Positions 15,287 through 23,206 of a stretch of DNA of 64,000 nt are shown here, in pieces. Both the position numbers and the translations under genes were made by a program. Origin of the DNA: CAVVFX01 sp963747535 (GTDB taxonomy: Bacteria > Acidobacteriota > Terriglobia > Bryobacterales > Bryobacteraceae); the NCBI GenBank assembly GCA_963747535.1, contig CAVVFX010000012.1, forward strand, positions 66,265 through 130,264, in the 5' to 3' direction. Position 1 is the first letter of the stretch. Each line of letters starts with the position of its first letter. The notes under the pieces were generated by a model, which searched no databases, had not been told where the DNA came from, and was given only the letters and a program-made list of their open reading frames with translations.

Positions 15287-16186
15287 TTAACGGAGGAGGC
15301 GAAAGCCGAGAAATAGCAACCCGGCAAGAGCCACCCCTACGGTTTTCATGCCGCGCCGGTCTACCGGCGAATTGCGGCCGGCGCCCGCAAACGCCAACCC
15401 GGGTTCCGCTTCGGCTTGGGTTTCGCGCGTCCGTTCAGTTTCACGGGCGAGCGCCTGCCGGTAGTGCGATTCGAAGCTCCCCTGCGCCCTTGGAGCTTCG
15501 GGAGAGAGATGCGTTTCGGCAACTGGTCGAGCTTCCGGTGGCGGGGGAGGCTGATGAACGGGAATCTGAGCTTGGGCTTCCGCCCGGGCACAGAGCTTTT
15601 CCACGGCCTCCAGAAGCCGCTGGAGGTTGTCGTCGGTTTTGCATGATTTTTCACGCAGCGAGACGATCGATTGCGACTGCTCCACCAGGCTGTTCTCGAT
15701 GGCCGAGATGCGGCCGACCACCCGTTTTTCGATGGTCTCGACAAACATATCGACAGTCTTATAGTGAATTTCCTGGAATTCACTACGCAACTTCTGTTCG
15801 AGTTCCGCCATCTTGGCATTGACACTGGCCTCGATGTGCGCCGGCACCTGCTTCTCGACCAGAGCCACCTTCCGTCCGAAAACCTCGGCCTGCGCCGCGT
15901 TTCGGGACTCGATGCCCTCTATCGACTGGCGCAGGCTGGCGATATCTTCGCTCTGGGATGACACCAGAGTACCCAGGGCAGCGATCTCTTCGGGAGACGG
16001 CACCGCCGGCTGAGGCGCCAGTTCGACGCGCGAGATGCGGCTTTCGATATCTTCGATACGCGTGAGAATCGGGCTAAGATTTGGGGCTGGACGGCGAGGC
16101 CGACGGTTCGCCGAACTCAGGATGAAACCGGTCGCGAGGCCGGCGCCGATTTTGACCGCGATGTGACGGAGCAGTCGATTCGCCAT
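15287..16186 (-). CDS. Coiled-coil membrane-anchored protein of unknown function
   Basis: A 299-residue protein not recognised as a named family. It begins MANRLLRHIAVKIGAGLATGF, a weak hydrophobic span. From about residue 40 to 205 it is a long Glu/Gln/Ser/Arg-rich coiled coil with heptad spacing (ILTRIEDIESRISRVEL, LVSSQSEDIASLRQSI, LRSEFQEIHYKTVDMFVETI). A Pro-rich stretch (QPPPPPEA) and charged linker come next. The last ~20 residues, MKTVGVALAGLLFLGFRLLR, form a membrane helix. The layout fits a cell-envelope scaffold. AAGG lies a few bases before ATG 16186. It heads a group with the broken small gene and the glycosyltransferase. Confidence 0.75.
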   Translation of the reverse strand: MANRLLRHIAVKIGAGLATGFILSSANRRPRRPAPNLSPILTRIEDIESRISRVELAPQPAVPSPEEIAALGTLVSSQSEDIASLRQSIEGIESRNAAQAEVFGRKVALVEKQVPAHIEASVNAKMAELEQKLRSEFQEIHYKTVDMFVETIEKRVVGRISAIENSLVEQSQSIVSLREKSCKTDDNLQRLLEAVEKLCARAEAQAQIPVHQPPPPPEARPVAETHLSPEAPRAQGSFESHYRQALARETERTRETQAEAEPGLAFAGAGRNSPVDRRGMKTVGVALAGLLFLGFRLLR

Positions 16187-16312
16187 TGAACCTTGTAATA
16201 CATAATAACCGAGAAATGTCTTAGTGAAAAGAGGCGCGTGGTACTGAAAGCGAGGTTTTTCCGTGATTTTATTCGAGTTAAATAGCGTCGCAAGCCCGGA
16301 TTCAGCCCCGTA

Positions 16313-17230
16313 TTATCTGGGCACCGAGATTGTGATATTGCGGTACTTCATGCCGCCAGTGTGATCGCCCTGGAGGTAGAAAACTCCAGGTTCGCCTTCA
16401 TTCGCATCGATCGCACCGCCGGTAATGCCGGCAATCTCCTGGTTGTCGATGATCTTTACGCCGTTCCGCACCACAGTCACGTGCCTTCCGACCAGCGTGA
16501 TATCGAAGCTCTCCCACTGGCCCGGAGTCTTGGGAAGAACCTGCGACACCGGAACCATGCCGTAAATCGCGCCCATGCTGTGGTAGACGTCTTCCGGGTT
16601 GTTCTCATACTCCACCTGCATTTCATAGCGGCCCCGAAGATATACGCCGCTATTACCGTTTTGCGGGCAGTTGAGCTCGATGTGCAGCTTGAAATCGTCG
16701 AACTTCCTCGTACCCCGCAGGTTCGCTCCGTGCTCCTCGACGACCAGTTCGCCGTTTTTGGCGACCCAATGATTGATCTCGGGATGATCGGGCTCCCAGC
16801 CGGTAAGATCCTTGCCGTTGAAGAGGGGTTCGGGCTGGCTCCATTTCTTGGGCATCTTACGATCCAGTTTGGGCGCGCGGACGCCGTTCAGTTGCGCCGT
16901 CTCGCGAGCGCCGACTTTCTGGACACCAGCGATCTGGTCACCCGTGACCGTCAGATCCCAGAGATTCGGACCCTGTTTGCCGCCGGCTGCGAGCGTCAGG
17001 ATCAGATGATCTCCCTCGATCCTGGCCTCGTCGACCGGACGGACGCTGCCGCCTCGCGGCTGATAGCGGACTTTCATCGTACCGCCGTTGTCGACTACCT
17101 CCAGCCAGTCCGGGTAGGTGGTGTTACCCGCCTTGACGGTTATGTCCCAGCGGCCCGCGAAGGGATTGGCTGCCATGACGGCGCCAGGAGTCAGGCAGAT
17201 CGCGATGGCAAGAGTTGAGAGGTATTTCAT
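16313..17230 (-). CDS. Secreted DUF1080 protein (3-keto-disaccharide hydrolase-like)
   Basis: A protein of about 305 residues. It has a signal peptide (MKYLSTLAIAICLTPGAVMA), then an N-terminal lipocalin-like stretch (FAGRWDITVKAGNTTYPDWLEV), then a concanavalin-like DUF1080 domain from about residue 150. That domain shows EPLFNGKDLTGWEPD, FKLHIELNCPQNGNSGVYLRGRYE (abridged) and the C-terminal GEPGVFYLQGDHTGGMKYRNI. Known DUF1080 members include 3-keto-glycoside hydrolases and many planctomycete/acidobacterial secreted proteins. The substrate here is unknown. The start at 17230 opens the signal peptide; upstream codons lack family similarity. Confidence 0.87.
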   Translation of the reverse strand: MKYLSTLAIAICLTPGAVMAANPFAGRWDITVKAGNTTYPDWLEVVDNGGTMKVRYQPRGGSVRPVDEARIEGDHLILTLAAGGKQGPNLWDLTVTGDQIAGVQKVGARETAQLNGVRAPKLDRKMPKKWSQPEPLFNGKDLTGWEPDHPEINHWVAKNGELVVEEHGANLRGTRKFDDFKLHIELNCPQNGNSGVYLRGRYEMQVEYENNPEDVYHSMGAIYGMVPVSQVLPKTPGQWESFDITLVGRHVTVVRNGVKIIDNQEIAGITGGAIDANEGEPGVFYLQGDHTGGMKYRNITISVPR

Positions 17231-17313
17231 CACGGTTTCAGTGTATCGAACTGCCGGACGGGCACAACCGCAATCAGTGCCGTGGTTCCGCGACAACAAG
17301 CTACAGGGGAATC

Positions 17314-17388
17314 TGGAGCGGGGTACGGGACTCGAACCCGTCTAAATCAGCTTGGAAGGCTGACGCCCAGCCGCTAGGCCAACCCCGC
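17314..17388 (-). tRNA. tRNA-Gly (anticodon TCC)
   Basis: The cloverleaf folds on the minus strand. The acceptor stem is GCGGGGT pairing with ACCCCGC, and the anticodon arm is TCAGC/GCTGA around loop CTTCCAA (anticodon TCC). The T-loop reads GGTTCGAGTCCC. CCA is encoded at the 3' end (17314-17316). The gene is intact, 75 bases including CCA, and stands between the DUF1080 gene and aroDE. Confidence 0.97.
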
Positions 17389-17468
17389 TTCGTAACACAA
17401 TCTCTATTTTACACAAGATCCCGGCTGCACCATAGCCCACATCTGGTATTCTAGTTCGTCAGAACCGG

Positions 17469-19004
17469 ATGGCGCAGAAACGGGTGCTCCCCAAAATTTG
17501 CATCGCCCTCGGTCTGCCCACGCTTGAACGCCTGCTGGAGAATGCCAGAAGGGAAGCCGAGGCAGGCGAGACGTTCCTTGAGTTTCGCCTCGACTATCTC
17601 CCCGAGCCGGAAAAAGGGGCGCAGGCCATATCCGGCTTTCTCAAAGAGTTTCCCGAGTGCATGGTCCTGGCGACCTGCCGCCGCCATCAGAATCATGGAA
17701 AATTTAACGGCGCGATGGGAGACCAGCTTCGTATTCTCGAGATCGCCGTTGAGCATGGAGCTTGCGCGGTCGATGTTGAAATCGAAACGGCCGAAATCGT
17801 GGCCAACAAGCTCTCGATGTTCAGCGGCCGCGCGCAGTTAATCATCTCCTATCACAACTTTGAGAATACCCCGCAGATCGACCAGGTGACCAAGCGCATG
17901 ACGCGTATCCCGGCCGATATTTATAAGCTGGTCACTACGGCGCGGAAGCCTTCCGACGCGGCCCGTGTGCTGACCGCCGCAAGATCCAGTTCGCGGGCCA
18001 GGATGGTGGTCCTGGCAATGGGGGAGTTGGGGTTTCCGACGCGGGTCCTGTCGACGTCGTGGGGCGGCGTCTTCACGTATGCCGCGCCGATGCATGCCCA
18101 GGGCACCGCCGCGGGACAGGTGAGCGCCCGGCAGTTGCGGCATCTCTACCGGATCGAGAAGTTCACCAGGGCGGCCAAGGTTTTCGGAGTCATTGCCGAC
18201 CCGGTACGGCACTCGCTTTCGCCGGTGATCCATAATCGTGCGTTTCAATCCCGGCGACTCGATGCTGTCTATCTTCCCTTCCTGGTGCCGCCGGCTCAGC
18301 TACGGGATTTCTTCGTAGCTGCCGAGAAGACGCCGATTGCCGGCTTCAGCGTCACCATTCCGCATAAACAGAAAGTGGTCCGCTATCTCGACACCGTGGA
18401 TCCCCTGGCGCGCCGCATCGGCGCGGTGAACACGGTGTGGAAGAAGGCCGGTAAATGGCGCGGAACCAATACCGATGCCGTAGGAGTGGTGAGTCCCCTG
18501 GCGAAGCACATTCGACTGGCAAATGCCACCGTGCTGGTGGCCGGCAATGGCGGGGCTGCCCGGGGAGCGGCATCGGCTCTCATCGAGGCGGGCGCGAAAG
18601 TGTCTCTGGTGGGCCGCAATCCGGATCGCGTGCGCGCGCTGGCCCGCATGTGCGGCGGCGAACCGCTGCTGCGCGACCAGGTGGAGTCGCGTAAATTTGA
18701 CGTGCTGGTTCATGCCACGCCGCTCGGCATGTTTCCCAACATCAACGACTGTTTCTTTCGCAACTCGATCCCCGCCGAAATCGTCTTCGACATGGTGTAC
18801 AACCCGATCGAAACGCTCCTCATCCAGCATGCGCGCGAGCAGGGCAAGACGATCATTCCAGGGCTTGAAATGTTCATCGAGCAGGCTGCGAAGCAGTTCG
18901 AAATCTGGACCGGCGAGAACGCGCCCCGGGCGATAATGGAGAAAGCCGCGATCGAGGCGCTGGAAGTCAAAGCGGCGGAACCTAAGGCTGTGGACACCAA
19001 ATGA
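17469..19004 (+). CDS. aroDE: Bifunctional 3-dehydroquinate dehydratase / shikimate dehydrogenase
   Basis: A 511-residue fusion catalysing two consecutive steps of the shikimate pathway in the cytosol. Residues ~1-225 are a type I dehydroquinase. They show LEFRLDYL (E38, R40), the catalytic His in SYHNF (H129) and the Schiff-base Lys in IYKLVT (K153). Residues ~235-500 are an NADP-type shikimate dehydrogenase. They show VIADPVRHSLSPVIHN (substrate Ser 249/251), TIPHK with catalytic K300, NTDAVG (D336) and the nucleotide loop VAGNGGAARGAAS. The order AroD-AroE resembles plant DHD-SHD and some bacteria. The stop overlaps the ATG of the next small gene (ATGA), suggesting coupling. Confidence 0.96.
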   Translation: MAQKRVLPKICIALGLPTLERLLENARREAEAGETFLEFRLDYLPEPEKGAQAISGFLKEFPECMVLATCRRHQNHGKFNGAMGDQLRILEIAVEHGACAVDVEIETAEIVANKLSMFSGRAQLIISYHNFENTPQIDQVTKRMTRIPADIYKLVTTARKPSDAARVLTAARSSSRARMVVLAMGELGFPTRVLSTSWGGVFTYAAPMHAQGTAAGQVSARQLRHLYRIEKFTRAAKVFGVIADPVRHSLSPVIHNRAFQSRRLDAVYLPFLVPPAQLRDFFVAAEKTPIAGFSVTIPHKQKVVRYLDTVDPLARRIGAVNTVWKKAGKWRGTNTDAVGVVSPLAKHIRLANATVLVAGNGGAARGAASALIEAGAKVSLVGRNPDRVRALARMCGGEPLLRDQVESRKFDVLVHATPLGMFPNINDCFFRNSIPAEIVFDMVYNPIETLLIQHAREQGKTIIPGLEMFIEQAAKQFEIWTGENAPRAIMEKAAIEALEVKAAEPKAVDTK

Positions 19005-19192
19005 AGCTGTCGCGTAGAAGCATGCTGGCGCTCACCGGCTCTGGAGTTGCGCTGGCGCAGACCCCTGCTCCGCCCGCCGCGTCCACGGATCCGGTGGAAA
19101 AGGCGCGCGACGAAAACCGGCGGAGCGCCGAGAACCTCACCAAGTTCGAAATCCCCATGTCGACCGAACCGGCGTTCACCTTCCGGGCCTGA
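19001..19192 (+). CDS. 63-residue protein with a Tat-like signal, upstream of an amidase
   Basis: A short frame starting with a twin-arginine-type signal, MKLSRRSMLALTGSGVALAQ, then a charged helix-like stretch (DPVEKARDENRRSAENLTKF) and the end STEPAFTFRA. Its ATG overlaps the aroDE stop, and its stop is two bases before the ATG of the amidase gene. No family was recognised. It may be a small exported partner of the amidase. Alternatively it is the displaced signal-peptide end of the amidase, since the two are in different frames and the amidase itself has no signal peptide. Confidence 0.65.
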   Translation: MKLSRRSMLALTGSGVALAQTPAPPAASTDPVEKARDENRRSAENLTKFEIPMSTEPAFTFRA

Positions 19193-19194
19193 TC

Positions 19195-20625
19195 ATGAAG
19201 GATCTCGACGAACAGCTCTTCTGGGCCACCATTCCCGAACTGAACGCAAAGCTGAAAGCACGGGAGGTTTCGGCACTGGAACTGGCGCGCGCGTTCGGCG
19301 ACCGCCTGGAGAAACTCGGCCCCCGATACAATGCGCTGGCGCTGCCGATGAAGGAAATCGCCATCCGCAAGGCCAAGGAAGTCGACGCGGAGCTGAAACG
19401 CGAACGCTTTCGCGGACCGCTGCAAGGCATTCCTTTTGGCGCTAAGGATTTGCTCAGTGTAGAAGGGCAAATTACCACATGGGGGGCGAAACCGTACGCC
19501 GCGCAGGTCTTCGACTATACCGCGACGGTACTGACCAGGCTCGATAAGCTCGGCGCGCTGTTGATGGGTAAGCTGGCGATGGTGGAACTGGCCGGTGGCG
19601 GCGGCTACAACATGGCCGGCGCATCGCTGTTCGGCCCGGGATTGAATCCGTGGAATCGGGCGAGGTGGTCGGGAGGTTCGTCGAGCGGATCGGGGGCTGC
19701 AGTGGCCGCCGGCCTGGTGACCTATGCGTTGGGCTCCGAGACTTCCGGCTCCATCCTCACTCCCGCGGCATTCTGCGGCGTCACCGGACTTCGTCCCACC
19801 TACGGATTAGTAAGCCGTTACGGCGCCATGGCGCTCTCCTGGACCATGGACAAGGTTGGACCGCTTGCCCGTACGGCTGAGGACTGCGCGCTGGTGCTGC
19901 AAGCCATTGCCGGCAAGGATTCGCTCGATCCGGGATCCGCGGGCAAGAGTTTCTATTACGTGCCGGACGTGGTGCGAAAATTCGGCGACCTGAAGATCGG
20001 GTTCGCCACGGTGGATTTCGCCGATCGTCCCGACGCGAGCCTTCGTCCGGTACTGGCGCAAGCGTTCGAAACGGTGAAGGCCCTCGGGATTCCGATGGTC
20101 GAGATGAAGCTGCCGAAGTTTCCCTACGGCCCCATGACGGGCGCGATCATCGGAGCCGAAGAAGCGTCGATCTTCGAAACGCTGATCACCAGCGGTCAGG
20201 TGGACCAACTCGCCGATCCGGACCAGATCGCCGGCTTGAAAGCGCGGCTGGACATGCCCGCGAGGGATTATCTGAAGGCCATGCGGATTCGGACGCTGAT
20301 GCAGCACGAGTTTCGCAAGATGTTCAGCGAAGTGGATATTCTGCTGGCTCCCACGCGTTATAGCGTGGCTCCGGAGATCTCCAAACCGCTCGATTATCGC
20401 CCGCCCGACGCGCCCAATCCACCCGAAGATACCGGCATGAGCGCGCTGATTCCAGCCGGCAATCTCGGAGGACTCCCAGCCCTTTCCCTGCCCTGCGGCT
20501 TTGCGGACGGCCTGCCGGTGGCGATTCAACTGGTCGGCAATCCGTTCTCCGAGAATACGCTGATCGCGGTCGGAAAGGCGTTTCAGTCCCGCACCGATTT
20601 CCACCGGCAACGGCCTAAGAGTTAG
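19195..20625 (+). CDS. Amidase-signature family hydrolase
   Basis: A 476-residue amidase of the GatA-like family. The Ser-Ser-Lys triad is visible: K84 in PFGAKDLLSVEG, the serine-rich loop WSGGSSSGSGAAVAAG (S162/S163) and the nucleophile S186 in GSETSGSILTPA. The usual GGSSGGS and GSDTGGSIR are slightly altered here. It hydrolyses an amide bond; the substrate is not known. It is not the tRNA amidotransferase subunit on context, since no gatB or gatC is nearby. There is no export signal in this frame, but a 63-residue Tat-type protein is encoded directly upstream. The end is followed by 115 bases of spacer before a toxin-antitoxin pair. Confidence 0.88.
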   Translation: MKDLDEQLFWATIPELNAKLKAREVSALELARAFGDRLEKLGPRYNALALPMKEIAIRKAKEVDAELKRERFRGPLQGIPFGAKDLLSVEGQITTWGAKPYAAQVFDYTATVLTRLDKLGALLMGKLAMVELAGGGGYNMAGASLFGPGLNPWNRARWSGGSSSGSGAAVAAGLVTYALGSETSGSILTPAAFCGVTGLRPTYGLVSRYGAMALSWTMDKVGPLARTAEDCALVLQAIAGKDSLDPGSAGKSFYYVPDVVRKFGDLKIGFATVDFADRPDASLRPVLAQAFETVKALGIPMVEMKLPKFPYGPMTGAIIGAEEASIFETLITSGQVDQLADPDQIAGLKARLDMPARDYLKAMRIRTLMQHEFRKMFSEVDILLAPTRYSVAPEISKPLDYRPPDAPNPPEDTGMSALIPAGNLGGLPALSLPCGFADGLPVAIQLVGNPFSENTLIAVGKAFQSRTDFHRQRPKS

Positions 20626-20734
20626 CACGCCCAGGCAAGTGCCGTATCACCGGATTACTGTAGAGCTGTTTTTTATCGCCAGGAATGATGTGATGGATCG
20701 GCGAGAGCCTTCCCCCCACGCGACAACCCGCAGG

Positions 20735-20740
20735 TATAAT
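20735..20740 (+). promoter_or_regulatory. TATAAT -10 box for the toxin-antitoxin pair
   Basis: A consensus TATAAT ends five bases before the TTG start of the toxin. Transcription would begin at about the start codon, which suggests a leaderless mRNA. No good -35 hexamer is visible. Confidence 0.5.
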
Positions 20741-20745
20741 CTAAG

Positions 20746-21030
20746 TTGGCGCTGGAGTTTGAATGGGATCCGAAAAAAGCCGCAACGAACTCCCTTAAGC
20801 ACCAGGTGTCGTTTGAAGAAGCGGCGACAGTGTTCGGCGATCCGTTCGGCCGCATCGTAGAGGATCCGCGGCATTCGTCTGAGGAAGAGCGACTCGTGTT
20901 GTTAGGGTATTCCGAGAGACGACGTCTGGTTGCAGTTATGTACGTTGAACGCGACAACAGGATCCGAATTATCAGCGCCCGCCGGGCGACACGGCGTGAG
21001 TTAAGGAACTATGAAGAAAGCACCCAATAA
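20746..21030 (+). CDS. brnT: BrnT-family toxin (RelE-like RNase fold)
   Basis: A 94-residue protein matching the BrnT/DUF4258-like family. The start FEWDPKKAATNSLKHQVSFEEA is typical (normally FEWDxxKAxxNxxKHGVSFEEA), and the end RIRIISARRATRRELRNYEE is the conserved ISAR box. BrnT toxins cleave RNA and are neutralised by a DNA-binding antitoxin. The start appears to be TTG at 20746, with no Shine-Dalgarno but a TATAAT box just upstream. The antitoxin gene overlaps its 3' end by 20 bases. Confidence 0.9.
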   Translation: MALEFEWDPKKAATNSLKHQVSFEEAATVFGDPFGRIVEDPRHSSEEERLVLLGYSERRRLVAVMYVERDNRIRIISARRATRRELRNYEESTQ

Positions 21031-21259
21031 GCGGGGGGCAGCAGATCCGGACGACATCTTACCGGAATACGACTTCAGTCTGGCAACGCCCAACCGCTAC
21101 GCATCGAAGTACACGACGGGAAGTTCCGTCGTGGTGCTGGAGCCCGACGTCGCTGCCGCGTTTCCCAGCGCAAGGGCTGCCAATGACGCATTACGGGCCT
21201 TGGCGGGAATCATCCGGAAACATAGTCCGAGCCGTCCGGCATCGCGCAGCCGCGGTTAG
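21011..21259 (+). CDS. BrnA-like antitoxin
   Basis: An 82-residue partner of the BrnT-type toxin. It shows the motif set LPEYDFSLATPNRYASKY, GSSVVVLEPDVAAAFPSARAAN and DALRALAGI, found in antitoxins encoded next to BrnT proteins. The C-terminal half has a ribbon-helix-helix-like spacing and probably binds the operon promoter. GGAAC lies just before ATG 21011. It overlaps the toxin gene by 20 bases, so synthesis is probably coupled. Compared with classic BrnA it is short, so the name is by context and motif similarity. Confidence 0.8.
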   Translation: MKKAPNKRGAADPDDILPEYDFSLATPNRYASKYTTGSSVVVLEPDVAAAFPSARAANDALRALAGIIRKHSPSRPASRSRG

Positions 21260-22040
21260 TAGAGGCTCTTCAATTTCGATCGTGCCTTCGCTGATTCGCA
21301 CTCAACGGTTTGGCGACTTACACAGACAAGTGGATTATGGGAGGTTGCAACCCATGAACGCACGAAGACTCCGGCGCCCATGCATCGAAGAGGTGCGGCC
21401 CCGGACTTCAGAATAGCCCTTGCGTTCTACGGAGCCTGGCTCAACCGGGTTCAGCACACTCAAGAGAATCTCACCAACCCCATCAACCATTTACAGCCGA
21501 CACCCGTCAACCCCCGTCATCACGCACGCTACGCTGAAATCAGAGGAGGAAAAGTGTCTTTATTTGAAGCGGGCTTCAGCTCCGTCGGCCAGTCCGATCG
21601 GGACTTCATTTTTCATCCTTCCCTCGCCGCAGTGAGCGATACTGTGCCCACCAGAAACGATGAACAAAACGCACAAAGAAGCACAAACGGGAGTCTGTTT
21701 TTTTCCGATCCGCAAAGCCCCCGCAACCGGCTTCGTTCCGGAGAATCGCTGCCACCCGACGCAATCGCGAACACTCGCCAACCGCCAGCCCACATCAGGA
21801 ACTATGGATCCGGTGCACAAGGATACACAAACCCGAGCGTCCCATCCACGCGACGCCCCGTATAATTCAAACAAAAGAAAGCCGCTTGCCAAAAATTGGC
21901 TTCGTTCCGCAAGGGCGCTCTGTCCATCGGAAACCCCTCCAAAATGAGGAGCCTCCCAGTCGAGCGACTCCTTACAGCCACCGGGGTCCGTGAGCAAATC
22001 GTTTTGCTCCTACCCGAGTCCTCGAAGTTCTGCGCTTAAA
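21260..22040. other. About 780 bases with no convincing gene
   Basis: Long frames exist on both strands, but none has a ribosome-binding site, family motif or consistent codon pattern. The stretch lies between the toxin-antitoxin pair and a convergent reductase gene and could be decayed sequence. Nothing recognisable was found in it. Confidence 0.6.
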
Positions 22041-23015
22041 TTACGCGTCGATGTGATGGCTGAAGAAGTGGTCGAGTTGCGCCTTGTACTTCGTCGACAG
22101 ATCATTCGACAGCTTCTTCATTTCCGATACAGGAAGCGGCTTGAAGGCTCTCGCGAGACGGCAGTTCTCTTCGATATGGTCCAATTTCGGCATGCCGATC
22201 ACCACAGCCGTGATGGGCAAGGACAACGAATAGTACATCAGCTTGGAAGGTTCCGCCGGGCCAATCAGGGCATCCTGCGCCATCACCTTCATCGCAATCA
22301 CACCCATCTTCTTGCGGTTGGCGACTGGCAGCGCAACCGTCTCGAAGCTGGTTTTGATGGCGTCGTTCGGGACCATGCCGCCCTTGCCGCTCTTCATTCC
22401 GACCAGCCCGCCATTGAGCGCCATCTGGGTGCAATCGAAGTCATGGCGTTGGAGGGCTGTCGCGAGGGTGGTGGGATCGTAGTGGCTGGTGATACCGATG
22501 AACCGAGTCATCTTCTGGTCGCGCATCTTGAGAATCTGGTCGAGCACTCCGCCCTTGGCTTCGATCTTGGCGAGATCGTCTTCCTCCATGAGTTGATGGA
22601 TGTGGAGCAGATCGAGGTGGTCCGTCTGCAGGGCCTTGAGACTGGCTTCGACGATCTCGAAGCTCTTCTGCGGGTCGCGATCGCTCAGCTTGGTCGCGAC
22701 GAATACGCTGTCGCGCCGGCCTTTGAGGGCCTTACCAATGCGCTGCTCGGAAAGGTGGTCCTTGCCATAGGTGTCTGAGCTGTCGATATAGGTAATGCCC
22801 AGGTCCAGAGCTTTGTGGACGGCATCAATCGCCTGGTCCTCGTCCTTGTACATCAGATAGCGGCTTCCTCCCCCCATGGCCAGGATGGATACGTGCACGC
22901 CGGTCTTTCCGAGAACGCGAGTCGGCATGTCTGAACTGCCTTTGGCCGAGAGCGAACTTGCGGCCATAGCGCCGGCTGCGGTAGTTTCGAGAAACTTGCG
23001 TCGAGAGATGCTCAT
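22041..23015 (-). CDS. Tat-exported aldo/keto reductase
   Basis: A protein of about 324 residues. A twin-arginine signal (MSISRRKFLETTAAGAMAAS) opens the protein, followed by a TIM-barrel aldo-keto reductase domain starting MPTRVLGKTGVHVSILAMGGG. The catalytic set is visible: D and Y in YIDSSDTYG, K in VFVATKLSD and H in LDLLHIHQL. The C-terminal domain with ITAVVIGMPKLDHIEEN fits the NADPH-binding end. The presence of a Tat signal on a reductase is common in Acidobacteriota. The start at 23015 is supported by AGGAG seven bases upstream. It is divergent from the TPR cluster at 23.2 kb. Confidence 0.9.
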   Translation of the reverse strand: MSISRRKFLETTAAGAMAASSLSAKGSSDMPTRVLGKTGVHVSILAMGGGSRYLMYKDEDQAIDAVHKALDLGITYIDSSDTYGKDHLSEQRIGKALKGRRDSVFVATKLSDRDPQKSFEIVEASLKALQTDHLDLLHIHQLMEEDDLAKIEAKGGVLDQILKMRDQKMTRFIGITSHYDPTTLATALQRHDFDCTQMALNGGLVGMKSGKGGMVPNDAIKTSFETVALPVANRKKMGVIAMKVMAQDALIGPAEPSKLMYYSLSLPITAVVIGMPKLDHIEENCRLARAFKPLPVSEMKKLSNDLSTKYKAQLDHFFSHHIDA

Positions 23016-23206
23016 AGGAACTCCTGTTGGAAGATTATCACGATTGGCTGCCGTGGGGCGGACTTGTCGCCTTTCGTGATCCCCGTACGGCGACAACCAA
23101 GTGACTTGACGGTATTTAAGGGTGTCGGCGCTGCCCAGCAAAGTTGCCCACCAGAGGGCGCGGCGAAGGAGCGCTGTATTGTGCGCGACATTAGAATAAA
23201 GGGTGG

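Noticed and set aside
19195..20625. GatA subunit of the tRNA amidotransferase
   Set aside because: The motifs are amidase-like, but there is no gatB or gatC nearby and the signature loop is altered, so the general amidase call was kept.
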